Source: Natrinema thermotolerans DSM 11552 (lineage in GTDB: Archaea > Halobacteriota > Halobacteria > Halobacteriales > Natrialbaceae). Taken from it: a stretch of 45,644 nt of DNA. Made by a program: the position numbers and the translations under genes. This document shows positions 7,377-16,055 of this stretch, in pieces. Under the pieces are notes generated by a model. The model had not been told where the DNA came from. It ran no database searches and worked only from the letters and a program-made list of their open reading frames with translations. Each line of letters starts with the position of its first letter. Within the stretch, counting starts at the first letter, position 1. The stretch lies in NCBI GenBank assembly GCA_000337115.1, contig AOIR01000004.1, forward strand, positions 1,303-46,946, written 5' to 3'.

Positions 7377-8528
7377 ATGTCCAACGGAGCATTCGAAGGG
7401 TACGGTGGCAGACACGTCCCCGAACCCCTGCAGGAACCGCTCGAGCAGTTGGCCACCGCGTACGACGACATCGCGGCCACCAACGAGTTCCAGTCGGAGC
7501 TACGCGACCTGCTCGAGACGTTCGCGGGCCGGCCGACGCCGCTGTACTACGCGCGGAACTTGAGCGATCGCTACGGGGCCGACATCTATCTCAAGCGGGA
7601 GGACCTGCTCCACGGCGGCGCGCACAAGATCAACAACTGTCTCGGGCAGGCCCTGCTGGCGAAGCAGGCCGGTCGCGACCGGCTCATCGCCGAGACCGGC
7701 GCCGGCCAACACGGCACCGCGACCGCGATGGTCGGCGCACTGCTCGGCCTCGAGACGGAGATCTACATGGGGGCCAAAGACGTCGAACGCCAGGAGATGA
7801 ACGTCTTCCGGATGCGGCTGATGGGTGCCGAGGTCAACGAGGTCACCCGCGGCGACGAGGGGCTGGCCGACGCCGTCGACGCCGCGCTCGAGGACTTCGC
7901 CGAGAACGTCGACGACACCCACTATCTGGTGGGCAGCGTCGTCGGCCCGGACCCGTTCCCGCGGATGGTCCGGGACTTCCAGTCGGTGATCGGCGAGGAG
8001 GCCCGCGAACAGATCCGAGAACGGACCGGCGACCTGCCCGACGCCGCCGTCGCCTGCGTCGGCGGCGGCTCGAACGCCATCGGGCTCTTTCATACCTTCC
8101 GCGACGACGACGTCGACTTCTACGGTGCCGAGGGCGGCGGGGAGGGGGCCGGTTCGAGCCGGCACGCGGCCCCGCTGGCAGAAGGGAAAGACGACACGAT
8201 CCACGGGATGAAGACCCGGGTCATCGAGGACGACGTCGAGGTCCACTCCGTCTCGGCGGGGCTGGACTACCCCGGCGTTGGCCCCGAACACGCCATGTTC
8301 CGCGAAGTGGGACGCTGTGAGTACACCGGCGTCACCGACGACGAGGCACTGGCGGCCTTCCGCGAACTCAGCGAGACCGAGGGGATCATCCCGGCGCTCG
8401 AGTCGAGCCACGGGATCGCTCGCGCGATCGAACTCGCCGAGGCGGGCGATCACGACACGATCCTCGTGAACCTCTCGGGCCGCGGCGACAAGGACATGGA
8501 GACGGCGGCCGCGAAATTCGAGCTATAG
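7377..8528 (+). CDS. trpB: Tryptophan synthase beta chain
   Basis: This 383-residue PLP enzyme joins indole and serine to make tryptophan in the cytoplasm. The PLP lysine lies in GGAHKINNC (about K84). Further motifs are AETGAGQHGTATA (105-117), the phosphate-binding GGGSNAIG (229-236), and a C-terminal LSGRGDKDM. Length fits TrpB. The usual GIETGKHGAPL loop reads GEGAGSSRHAAPL, and the following segment has IHGMKTRVIEDD, so it is a somewhat divergent form; I am not sure if that is general in haloarchaea. No trpA, trpC or other trp gene is adjacent, so it may be a stand-alone or second copy. Its last six bases overlap the convergent HIT gene. Confidence 0.88.
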   Translation: MSNGAFEGYGGRHVPEPLQEPLEQLATAYDDIAATNEFQSELRDLLETFAGRPTPLYYARNLSDRYGADIYLKREDLLHGGAHKINNCLGQALLAKQAGRDRLIAETGAGQHGTATAMVGALLGLETEIYMGAKDVERQEMNVFRMRLMGAEVNEVTRGDEGLADAVDAALEDFAENVDDTHYLVGSVVGPDPFPRMVRDFQSVIGEEAREQIRERTGDLPDAAVACVGGGSNAIGLFHTFRDDDVDFYGAEGGGEGAGSSRHAAPLAEGKDDTIHGMKTRVIEDDVEVHSVSAGLDYPGVGPEHAMFREVGRCEYTGVTDDEALAAFRELSETEGIIPALESSHGIARAIELAEAGDHDTILVNLSGRGDKDMETAAAKFEL

Positions 8529-8933
8529 GACCGACCGGACGCGGCCCGTCAGGTCGGCTGCCGCGTCGGGCTCGAGCGGCGTCCGTGACAGCGACAGTCG
8601 CACGTCGTCGTCCGTTCGGCGGGGGACCAGATGGACGTGCGCGTGGTCGACGCTGCCGACCAGCGGGCCACTCGTGTGAAAGACGCTGAACCCGTCGGGC
8701 TCGAGGACGGACTCGAGCGCGGTCGCGACGGTTCGGACCGTCTCGAAGACGGCGGCCGCTGTCGGCTCGTCAGCGGTCACTACCTCCTCCGCGTGGGCGC
8801 GTGGAACGATGAGTGTGTGTCCCGGTGTAGCAGGGTTCTCGTCGAGGAAGGCAAGCGTCCGCTCGTCCTCGTAGAGAACGTGTGCCGCTTGCTCGCCGGC
8901 GACGATCCGGCAGAACTCACAGTCGTCGTGCAT
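8523..8933 (-). CDS. HIT-family nucleotide hydrolase/transferase
   Basis: The protein has 136 residues. The histidine triad is HAHVHLVP (H97, H99, H101; H99 is the expected nucleophile), and an N-terminal CEFC (C5, C8) forms half of the usual zinc site. An FLDENPATPGHTLIVPRAH block precedes the active site, typical of Hint/HinT-type proteins that cleave AMP-lysine or AMP-phosphoramidates. It lies 45 bp downstream of the glycosyltransferase on the same strand and probably shares its transcript, but a functional link is not obvious. It converges with trpB and the stop codons overlap. Confidence 0.9.
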   Translation of the reverse strand: MHDDCEFCRIVAGEQAAHVLYEDERTLAFLDENPATPGHTLIVPRAHAEEVVTADEPTAAAVFETVRTVATALESVLEPDGFSVFHTSGPLVGSVDHAHVHLVPRRTDDDVRLSLSRTPLEPDAAADLTGRVRSVL

Positions 8934-8978
8934 AGCCGAATGTTCTCACGAACTAACAAATAGCTGTCTCCGGCCGCA

Positions 8979-10040
8979 TCACAGCACGCCGTACTCGTCC
9001 CGAACCGTTCGGTACAGGTCGCGGTACCGTTCGGCCACCACCGATCGGTCGTAGTCGGCGAACCGGTCGTCGTACTCGCGATGCTCGAGGTCCCGGGCCG
9101 CGAGGATGGCCTCGACGAGTTCGGTCTCGCTGGTGGTCCGGAACCCCCGGTCCCAGCCCTCGACGAGTTCGTGTGCGCTCGAGTCGACGTGATACTCCAC
9201 GAGCCCGACACAGCCGGCCGCAAGCGCCCACAGCATCTCCGTCGGGAACACGCAGTGGTCGGCCGTCTGGGCGAAGACGTGTGCGCCACGGTAGGCCGCG
9301 ATCCGCTCCTCGAGGTCGAGGTCGCCGGCGAAGGTCACGCGGTCTTCGATCCGGAGGTCACTCGCGAGCCGTTCGTACGTATCGCGTTCCGGCCCGTCGC
9401 CGACGACCGTCGCCGACCACTCGCGATCCCGAAGCTCCGCGAGGGCCAACAGCAGGCTCTCGAGGTTGGCCCCCTCGTCGAGTCGACGGGCGTAGATCAC
9501 GTCGACCTGCTCGGCCGGCTCTACCGCCCGGATTCGGTCGCAGTCGATCGGGTTCGGGAGGGCTTCGACGAGGTCACCGTCCGCACCGAGTTCGCGGACC
9601 CACGTCGTGACGAGCGACGACGGGGTGACGATCCGATCCGGTCGCCGGGCGGCGGCCCGCGTCCAGCGCGTCTCCGTGACGCCGCCGTCGCCGTACCACT
9701 CGAGGACGAGCGGGGCCCGCGCGAGCCGCGCGCCCCACTTGGCGGCGACGACCTGACTCGCCGGCTCGGCGCTAGCATGGATCACGTCCGGGCGCGCGGC
9801 GGCGAGGACGAACGGAAGACGAAGCAAAAAGGAACTCCGGGCCTCGAGGCCGCTCGAGACCGCGTGATAGGTGATCCCGTTTCGCTCGAACGTCGCGTCT
9901 TCGCCGGCCCAAAAGCCCGCACAGTAGCAGTGGACGTCGTGGCCGTTCTCGGCGAGGATCTCACAGACGGTTCGGAACCGCTGGTTCGTCTCGGTATCGC
10001 GGTGGTGAGCCGTTTCGAACGAGACGAACGCGATTCGCAT
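8979..10040 (-). CDS. Glycosyltransferase family 4-like protein
   Basis: This protein of about 353 residues starts MRIAFVSFETAHHRDTETNQ. It has a GT-B fold: an N-terminal Rossmann-like half (DVHCYCAGF, ARPDVIHAS) and a C-terminal donor-binding half (VVGDGPERDTYERLASDL). The C-terminal half ends in the block FPTEMLWALAAGCVGLVEY, where family 4 enzymes have their E-x7-E nucleotide-sugar motif; here the first Glu is in PTEM. It probably transfers a sugar from a nucleotide donor onto a lipid or glycan intermediate. A TTTATAG box at about 10065-10071 lies 27 nt before this ATG, which favours it over one four codons upstream. The downstream HIT gene is 45 bp away. Confidence 0.82.
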   Translation of the reverse strand: MRIAFVSFETAHHRDTETNQRFRTVCEILAENGHDVHCYCAGFWAGEDATFERNGITYHAVSSGLEARSSFLLRLPFVLAAARPDVIHASAEPASQVVAAKWGARLARAPLVLEWYGDGGVTETRWTRAAARRPDRIVTPSSLVTTWVRELGADGDLVEALPNPIDCDRIRAVEPAEQVDVIYARRLDEGANLESLLLALAELRDREWSATVVGDGPERDTYERLASDLRIEDRVTFAGDLDLEERIAAYRGAHVFAQTADHCVFPTEMLWALAAGCVGLVEYHVDSSAHELVEGWDRGFRTTSETELVEAILAARDLEHREYDDRFADYDRSVVAERYRDLYRTVRDEYGVL

Positions 10041-10063
10041 ACTCGGCGGCAACGGCGCCCCGG

Positions 10064-10072
10064 GCTATAAAG
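10064..10072 (-). promoter_or_regulatory. TATA box of the glycosyltransferase gene
   Basis: On the reverse strand the sequence reads ACTTTATAG, centred about 27 nt before the ATG at 10040. That spacing suggests transcription starts at or next to the start codon (a leaderless mRNA). Confidence 0.55.
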
Positions 10073-10262
10073 TCACTTTTTTCACTCGATTCGTTGGCCC
10101 GCGGATTCGCGTGAGCGGGCGGCCGCCGGTCCCTGTCGGGGCCGGACTGGCCCGGCCCGAACCGTGGCAGTCGACCACGAAACTCCGGCGTGGCGATCCC
10201 CGTCCGTATCGGGCGCTTGGTCCGTGACCGACACGAACCCACGACGTCAGTCGTGGAAGAAG

Positions 10263-10865
10263 TCAGTCACCGCTGTCGTTGGCGGAGTCGTCGTCATCGC
10301 CGAAAAACGAGTCGATACCCTCGAAAAAGCCGTCGTCGTCGCTTTCGGTGTCGGTCTCCGTCTCACCGTCACTGCCGTCCTCGTCCCCGGTATCGCTTTC
10401 CTCCGAGTCTGATCCGTCGTCCCCACCGTCCGTCTCGTCGCTACCGTCGTCATCGTCGCCTCCGATCGTTTCGTCACTGTCGTCGTCATCGTCGCCTTCG
10501 ATCGTTTCGTCACTGTCGTCGTCATCGTCGTCAACGGAATCGTCCGCGTCATCCAACTCGTCGCTTTCGTCGCCGTCCGAGTCGTTCTCGTCATCCGGAT
10601 CTCCATCCCCGAACACCTCATCGCCGTTCTCGTCCCCGCCGTCGTCACTCGAAGCGCCGTCGTCACCGTCGTCGCTGTCGGAATCGTTGCTTTCCACGTC
10701 GAACTCCGGCTGCTCGACTCCGCCGTCGGTCGTCGAGTCCTCGACCGGATCCCCCACGAACAGTTCCGACCCGACGGCCGCGACGGTGAGCCCGAAGGCC
10801 GCGAGGATGAGAACGGTCGTCACGAGGACGACGCCGACCGACGAGGCGTCGGTTTCGGTTGCCAT
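10263..10865 (-). CDS. Hyperacidic protein with one N-terminal membrane helix
   Basis: The protein has 200 residues. Residues about 9-37 form one strong membrane helix or signal anchor (VGVVLVTTVLILAAFGL). Everything after about residue 40 is almost purely Asp, Glu, Ser and Gly. The tail contains two full copies and one partial copy of a 12-residue unit of DDDDDSDETIEG type, encoded by an exact-length 36-bp tandem repeat. A short hydrophobic patch FFEGIDSFFGD occurs near the C-terminus. I infer a surface- or membrane-tethered disordered polyanion; no family or enzyme is visible. The start is supported by a GTTAAC element about 28 nt upstream (about 10893). The repeat could vary in copy number between strains. 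Confidence 0.72.
   Translation of the reverse strand: MATETDASSVGVVLVTTVLILAAFGLTVAAVGSELFVGDPVEDSTTDGGVEQPEFDVESNDSDSDDGDDGASSDDGGDENGDEVFGDGDPDDENDSDGDESDELDDADDSVDDDDDDSDETIEGDDDDDSDETIGGDDDDGSDETDGGDDGSDSEESDTGDEDGSDGETETDTESDDDGFFEGIDSFFGDDDDSANDSGD
10445..10540. repeat. 36-bp tandem repeat inside the hyperacidic gene
   Basis: Units at 10445-10480 and 10481-10516 differ by one base, and a third diverging unit follows. The period is a multiple of three and codes for the DDDDDSDETI units. Confidence 0.8.
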
Positions 10866-11058
10866 CGAGTGACGCCACTCCCTCGGACGGCTTTGTTAAC
10901 CGATGCAATTCCGCGAGAGGGACGAACGGATCCGGCCACGGCGCTCGAGCGAGCGTCCACGGGCCGACTGCGAGAAATCGGTCCCTACTGGGTACCGCGG
11001 GCTCGTGAGGGGGCCGGTGACCGAAACGATTACTCCCCCGCGTCCGTACGGCCCTGGC

Positions 11059-12876
11059 ATGGGTTACGACATCGAGCGCTACCTCAACATTCGCAGTGCC
11101 TACGGTGCTTCGTTCGGTCCCGAGGGGGACCGACTCTCCTTTCTGATGGATACGACCGGCACGTCGCAGGTCTGGACCCTCGAGGGACCGCAGGAGTGGC
11201 CCGAGCAGCGGACGTTCTACGACGAGCGGGTGACCTTCGCCTCGTGGTCGCCCGAGCGACCGGAACTGATCTTCGGGATGGACGAGGGCGGCAACGAACG
11301 CGCCCAACTGTTCAGACTCGACGCCGAGACCGGCGAGATCGAGACCCTGACCGCGATGCCGGATGCCAAACACCGCTGGGGCGGCTGGAGCCACGACGGC
11401 GACCGGTTCGCCTTCACCTCGAACCGCCGCGACGAGTCGGTCTTCGACGTCTACGTACAGGACCGGGACGCGACCGGCGACGAAGCGGAACTGGTCTACG
11501 AGGGCGACGGCTGGCTCTCGCTGTCCGGCTGGAGCCCCGACGACTCCCGGCTGCTGGTCTCGCAGGCCTACTCCAACTTCGATCAGGACCTCTACGTCCT
11601 CGACCTCGAGGCCGACGAGCCCGACCTCGATCATCTCACGCCCCACGACGGCGACGTCCGCTACCAGAGCGCGAGCTGGGCTCCGGACGGCGAGGGGATC
11701 TACCTCGTGACCGACGAGGGCGACGCCGACACGCTCTATCTGGCGTATCTGGACCTGGCGACGAACGAACTCGAGACGGTCATCGACGGCGAGGGGTGGA
11801 ACGTCGACGGCATCGCGCTGGACGACGAGACCGGCCGGTTCGTCTGCTCGCGCAACGTCGAGGGCTACACCGAGTTGACCGTCGGCGCGTTCGACCCCGA
11901 CGACCCGACCGCGTTCGAGACCTTCCCCGACCCCGACCTGCCGGGCGGGGTGGCCGGCGGCGTGAGCTTCGACCCCGACGCCGAACGGTTCGCTCTCTCG
12001 ACGAGCGGCGACGCGGTCAACACGAACGTCTTCGTGGTCGATATCGAGACTGGCGAGGCCGAGCGCTGGACCGACGCACCGACCGCCGGCATCCCCCGGG
12101 AGTCGTTCGACGGCGCCGACCTCGTCGACATCGAGAGTTTCGACGGACTCGAGGTCCCTGGATTTCTCACCCTTCCGGACGAGTACACCAAGGGCGAGAC
12201 ACCCGTCATCGTCGACATCCACGGCGGCCCCGAGAGCCAGCGCCGCCCCTCGTTCTCGAGTGTCAAGCAGTACTTCCTCGATCGGGGCTACGCCTACTTC
12301 GAACCCAACGTCCGGGGCTCGTCGGGCTATGGCGCGGACTACGCGGCGCTGGACGACGTCGAAAATCGGATGGATTCGGTCGCCGACATCCGGGCCTGCG
12401 TGGAGTGGTTGCAAGACCACCACGCAATCGATCCCGACCGAATCGCCGCGAAAGGCGGCTCCTACGGCGGCTTCATGGTGCTGGCCGCGCTAACCGAGTA
12501 CCCCGACCTCTGGGCCGCCGGCATCGACGTGGTCGGGATCGCCAACTTCGTCACCTTCCTCGAGAACACGGGCGACTGGCGGCGCGAGTTGCGGGAAGCC
12601 GAGTACGGGAGCCTCGAGAATGACCGCGAGTTCTTGGAAGAGATTTCGCCGATCAACAACGTCGAGAACATCGCGGCCCCGTTGTTCGTCCTCCACGGGG
12701 AAAACGATCCCCGCGTGCCCGTCGGCGAGGCCGAACAGATCGCCGACCGGGCGGCCGAGCAGGGCGTCCCCGTTCGGAAACTGCTCTTCGAAGACGAGGG
12801 CCACGGCTTCTCGAAACTCGAGAACCGTATCGAGGCCTACAGCGAGATCGCGGACTTCCTCGACGAACACGTCTGA
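11059..12876 (+). CDS. S9-family (prolyl oligopeptidase type) serine peptidase
   Basis: The protein has 605 residues. Residues 1 to about 350 are a beta-propeller with repeated WSPD/WAPDG blades (FASWSPE, GGWSHDGD, SGWSPDD, ASWAPDG). Residues 365-605 are an alpha/beta hydrolase. The catalytic triad is visible: S468 in GGSYGG, D550 in HGENDPRVP and H582 in EDEGHGF; IVDIHGGP (about 384-391) is the oxyanion-hole strand. Such enzymes cleave short peptides, often dipeptides or acylated N-termini, in the cytoplasm; no signal peptide is present. The start follows a TATA-like GATTACT about 28 nt upstream (11028-11034). The open frame continues 52 codons upstream but without coding character. Confidence 0.92.
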   Translation: MGYDIERYLNIRSAYGASFGPEGDRLSFLMDTTGTSQVWTLEGPQEWPEQRTFYDERVTFASWSPERPELIFGMDEGGNERAQLFRLDAETGEIETLTAMPDAKHRWGGWSHDGDRFAFTSNRRDESVFDVYVQDRDATGDEAELVYEGDGWLSLSGWSPDDSRLLVSQAYSNFDQDLYVLDLEADEPDLDHLTPHDGDVRYQSASWAPDGEGIYLVTDEGDADTLYLAYLDLATNELETVIDGEGWNVDGIALDDETGRFVCSRNVEGYTELTVGAFDPDDPTAFETFPDPDLPGGVAGGVSFDPDAERFALSTSGDAVNTNVFVVDIETGEAERWTDAPTAGIPRESFDGADLVDIESFDGLEVPGFLTLPDEYTKGETPVIVDIHGGPESQRRPSFSSVKQYFLDRGYAYFEPNVRGSSGYGADYAALDDVENRMDSVADIRACVEWLQDHHAIDPDRIAAKGGSYGGFMVLAALTEYPDLWAAGIDVVGIANFVTFLENTGDWRRELREAEYGSLENDREFLEEISPINNVENIAAPLFVLHGENDPRVPVGEAEQIADRAAEQGVPVRKLLFEDEGHGFSKLENRIEAYSEIADFLDEHV

Positions 12877-12920
12877 TCGGGCCCTCGCCGTCGAACTCGT
12901 TCGCGAGCTTATTACAAAAC

Positions 12921-12929
12921 ATATACATG
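12921..12929 (+). promoter_or_regulatory. TATA-like element of the ABC transporter operon
   Basis: ATATACATG lies about 28 nt before the ATG at 12952, in an AT-rich pocket of otherwise GC-rich DNA, consistent with a leaderless bicistronic mRNA. Confidence 0.5.
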
Positions 12930-12951
12930 ACAGTATCGCGGACTGTCGGGT

Positions 12952-13920
12952 ATGGCCGCCATCGAAACCACCTCGCTGACCAAGCGGTACGGCGACTCGG
13001 TCCTCGCCGTCGACGACCTCGACCTGACCGTCGAGGAGGGAGAGATCTTCGGCTTCCTCGGTCCGAACGGGGCCGGGAAGTCGACGACGATCAACATGTT
13101 ACTGGACTTCGTCCGGCCCACCGACGGGAGCGCAACGGTGCTGGGGTACGACGCACAGGACGAAACGGGAGAAATCCGCGAGCGGATCGGCGTCCTCCCG
13201 GAAGGCGCGACCCTCTACGAGCGCCTGACCGCCCGCGAACACGTCGAGTGGGTCGCCGACACCAAAGGCGTCGATACCGACGTCGACGCGCTGTTAGAGC
13301 GCGTCGGGATCCTCGAGGACGCCGACCGGACGGCCGGCGGCTTCTCGAAGGGGATGCGCCAGCGCCTCGGCCTCGGGATGGCGCTGGTCGGCGATCCCGA
13401 ACTACTGCTCCTCGACGAGCCCTCCTCCGGGCTCGACCCGACGGGGATTCAGGACATGCGGGAACTGCTTCGAGCGGAGGCCGACTCGGGAACGACCGTC
13501 TTCTTCTCGAGTCACATCCTCTCGGAGGTCGAGGCGGTCTGTGACCGCGTCGGCATCATGAACGAGGGCCAGCTCGTCGCCCTCGACAGCATCGAAAACC
13601 TCCGAGACGAGTCGACCGGCGCGGCGACGATCGACGTCGAACTCGCCGAGGCGGTGGATCCCGACGCGCTCGACGTCGGCTCGATCGAGGGGGTGCAGCG
13701 GGTCTCCGCGGACGGCGATACCGTCACTGCGGTCTGTGACGAGCCCGCAGTCAAGGTCGACATCGTCCGCCACATCGACGAGCGGGCGATCGTGACCGAT
13801 ATCCTTTCGACAGATACCTCGCTCGAGGAGCTGTTCAACCAGTACACCGGGGCCGAGAGCGCGGACGAGGGATCGGTCGCGCCGGAAGCGGAGCAGCGAG
13901 AACAGGAGGTGTCCGCATGA
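12952..13920 (+). CDS. ABC transporter ATP-binding protein
   Basis: The protein has 322 residues. Walker A is GPNGAGKST (37-45), the ABC signature FSKGMRQR (131-138) and Walker B LLLLDEP (151-157), followed by SSGLDPTG and an H-loop SSHILSEVE. The C-terminal extension (about 215-322) is acidic and typical of ABC-2 exporter ATPases such as the NatA/CcmA type. It energises the permease encoded immediately downstream; the genes overlap by four bases (ATGA), which implies translational coupling. The cargo cannot be read from the sequence. Confidence 0.93.
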   Translation: MAAIETTSLTKRYGDSVLAVDDLDLTVEEGEIFGFLGPNGAGKSTTINMLLDFVRPTDGSATVLGYDAQDETGEIRERIGVLPEGATLYERLTAREHVEWVADTKGVDTDVDALLERVGILEDADRTAGGFSKGMRQRLGLGMALVGDPELLLLDEPSSGLDPTGIQDMRELLRAEADSGTTVFFSSHILSEVEAVCDRVGIMNEGQLVALDSIENLRDESTGAATIDVELAEAVDPDALDVGSIEGVQRVSADGDTVTAVCDEPAVKVDIVRHIDERAIVTDILSTDTSLEELFNQYTGAESADEGSVAPEAEQREQEVSA

Positions 13921-14756
13921 GCGCGCTCTCCGTTGCCAAGCGGGACTTCCTGAACGTTCGGCGGGCCAAGCTCGTCTGGATCCCTGCCCTGCTGTACGCC
14001 CTGTTCATGCTCATCTTCTACTGGGGCCAGAGCAGTCGTCCGGAGCCGGACTTCTACATGGTCCTGTGGAGTCTCGCCGGGATCGGCGGAGCGTTGGTCA
14101 TCCCGTTGGTCGCGATCGTCGCGGCGTACCTCTCGATCGCCGGCGAGCGCGAGTCCGGCAGTATTCGCTACCAGCTGAGTCTCCCGGTCTCGCGGTCGGA
14201 CGTGGTCGTCGGCAAACTGCTCGCCCGCACCGGCGTCGTCGTGGCGTCGCTGCTGATCGCGTTCGCCATCGGGATCGTCGCCGCACAGGTACTCGTCCCC
14301 GACATGACCCTCGAGTACGACGGCTACGCCGCCTTCGTCGCGCTGACCCTGCTGTACGCGCTGGCGTACGTCGCCGTCGCCGTCGCGATCTCCGCGGCCA
14401 CCGCGAGTCGCTCGCGAGCGATGAGCGGTGCGATCGGCTTCTTCTTCGTGTTCAACCTCGGATGGAACTTCCTGCCGGTCAGCCCCGTCCAGATGGCCAG
14501 GTTCGTCTTCGAGGAACTCGGCGTCGACTACAGCGACTCGCTGCTGGACCTCATCTTCAGCCTCAGTCCGACCGGGGCCTACCTCAACGGGATGAAACTC
14601 GTCTTTCCGGACGATTTCACCGCCCTGCAGGCCACGACGGCCGGGAGCAATCCGTTCTACATCCAGGGCTGGTTTATGCTCGTGATCCTCGCCGGCTGGA
14701 TCGTCGTCCCGCTGTTGCTGGGCGCGTGGCAGTTCCGGCGAACGGACCTCGGCTAA
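13917..14756 (+). CDS. ABC-2 type transporter permease
   Basis: This 279-residue protein has six hydrophobic helices. An N-terminal SALSVAKRDFLNVRRAKLVW precedes the first helix. The block GERESGSIRYQLSLPVSRSDVVVGKLLAR (middle of the first half) is the cytoplasmic coupling region characteristic of ABC-2 (NosY-like) permeases. Its start codon overlaps the stop of the ATPase gene. Together the two proteins form an exporter dimer; ions, antibiotics or small lipids are typical family cargos. Confidence 0.9.
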   Translation: MSALSVAKRDFLNVRRAKLVWIPALLYALFMLIFYWGQSSRPEPDFYMVLWSLAGIGGALVIPLVAIVAAYLSIAGERESGSIRYQLSLPVSRSDVVVGKLLARTGVVVASLLIAFAIGIVAAQVLVPDMTLEYDGYAAFVALTLLYALAYVAVAVAISAATASRSRAMSGAIGFFFVFNLGWNFLPVSPVQMARFVFEELGVDYSDSLLDLIFSLSPTGAYLNGMKLVFPDDFTALQATTAGSNPFYIQGWFMLVILAGWIVVPLLLGAWQFRRTDLG

Positions 14757-14796
14757 TCGAACGGTTCGCACCGCCGACCGCGAATTCGATCGCCAG

Positions 14797-15858
14797 TCAA
14801 TCGATGACGCCAGTTTTCGTCGCCACGTCTCGAGCCGCCCGCTCGTTCATTCCGCTGCCGAGGATCGTGTAGCGGTCGCGGATCTCGTGGCAGGTCGTCA
14901 ACGCCTCGATGACGGTCTCGTCGTCGATGCCCAGTTCCGCCGCGGTCGTCGGCGCGTCGATGCTCGCCAGGGCGTCACGGATGGCCCGCCAGATCCCGTC
15001 CGCTCCCTGGTGGAGGTAGGCGGTCATGATCGAGCCGACGCCGACCTGATGGCCGTGTAAGGCCGCACCGGGTGCCAGTCGGTCGAGCTGGTGCGAAAAG
15101 AGGTGTTCGGCCCCGCTGGCCGGCCGCGAGGAGCCGGCGATGCTCATCGCGACGCCGGAGGACATCAGCGCCTTGGTGACGACCCAGGCCGACTCCTCCA
15201 GGCCCGGCCGGATGAGGTCGGCGTTGTCGACTAAGATCTCGGCGGTCATCTCCGAGAGCGCGGCGGCGTACTCGGAGTACTCGACGTCCTGCAGCCGCTG
15301 GGCGAGCCGCCAGTCCATCACGGCGGTGTAGTTGGAGATGATGTCGGCACAGCCGGCGGTCGTCAGTTCCCACGGGGCCTCGGCAAGGATTCCCGTATCG
15401 GCGACGACCGCCAGCGGCGGTTCGGCGGCGACGCTGTGTCTGGAGTCGCCGTCCGGCACCGAGCCGCGATTACTGACGATCCCGTCGTGGCTCGCCGCCG
15501 TTGGAACGGAGCAAAAGCCCATCTCGAGGTGGTGACTGGCCAGTTTCGCGATGTCGATGGCCTTCCCGCCGCCGATGCCGACCAGATAGGATACTCCTTC
15601 GGCCTCGGCGACCTCGATCACCCGCTCGACGGCGTCGAAGGTCGCTTTCTCGATCGTGACGATCGCGGGCTCGATCCCGGCGGCCTCGAAGTCGGCCGCG
15701 ATGGGGTCGGCGGCGACCTCGCGGGGCGTCGGACTCGTGACGAACAGCGGCCGCCCTTGCAGGTGGAGATCGTCGACCACGTCGACGACTTGGCTGCGAA
15801 CGCCGTGGCCGACCACGACGTTTCGCGGGAGGCGGATCCACGTCGACTTCTCGAACAT
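14797..15858 (-). CDS. egsA: sn-Glycerol-1-phosphate dehydrogenase
   Basis: This 353-residue enzyme reduces dihydroxyacetone phosphate to sn-glycerol-1-phosphate with NAD(P)H, the step that sets the archaeal lipid backbone stereochemistry. It is an iron-alcohol-dehydrogenase fold protein. The nucleotide-binding motif is GIGGGKAIDIAK (94-105), followed by PTAASHDGIVSNRGSV (119-134). Metal ligands are expected at D172 (GCADIISNYTA), H252 in SGAEHLFSH and H268 or H270 in ALHGHQVG. Length and motifs fit archaeal EgsA. The chosen ATG at 15856-15858 gives the usual N-terminus (STWIRLPRNVVVG); the longer open frame upstream is non-coding. The essential gene marks the window as chromosomal. Confidence 0.93.
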   Translation of the reverse strand: MFEKSTWIRLPRNVVVGHGVRSQVVDVVDDLHLQGRPLFVTSPTPREVAADPIAADFEAAGIEPAIVTIEKATFDAVERVIEVAEAEGVSYLVGIGGGKAIDIAKLASHHLEMGFCSVPTAASHDGIVSNRGSVPDGDSRHSVAAEPPLAVVADTGILAEAPWELTTAGCADIISNYTAVMDWRLAQRLQDVEYSEYAAALSEMTAEILVDNADLIRPGLEESAWVVTKALMSSGVAMSIAGSSRPASGAEHLFSHQLDRLAPGAALHGHQVGVGSIMTAYLHQGADGIWRAIRDALASIDAPTTAAELGIDDETVIEALTTCHEIRDRYTILGSGMNERAARDVATKTGVID

Positions 15859-16023
15859 ACCGGATCCCACACACCCCCGGGACATGTGCTTTTCCTCAGC
15901 GCCCCGACCGGAACGATCCCCGACGCGGTCCGGGACGGCGGTGATGACGTCGCGATCGGCTCCGACGGCCCGCTCGAGCGAGCGATCACCGGCGGCGAAA
16001 CGATCCGTCGACACGATCGGCGA

Positions 16024-16031
16024 TATTATAA
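16024..16031 (+). promoter_or_regulatory. TATA box of the M48-like gene
   Basis: TATTATAAG lies about 28 nt before the ATG at 16056 and is the clearest TATA element in this part of the window. Confidence 0.6.
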
Positions 16032-16055
16032 GATTTCCAACTCCAATGGCCGCGT

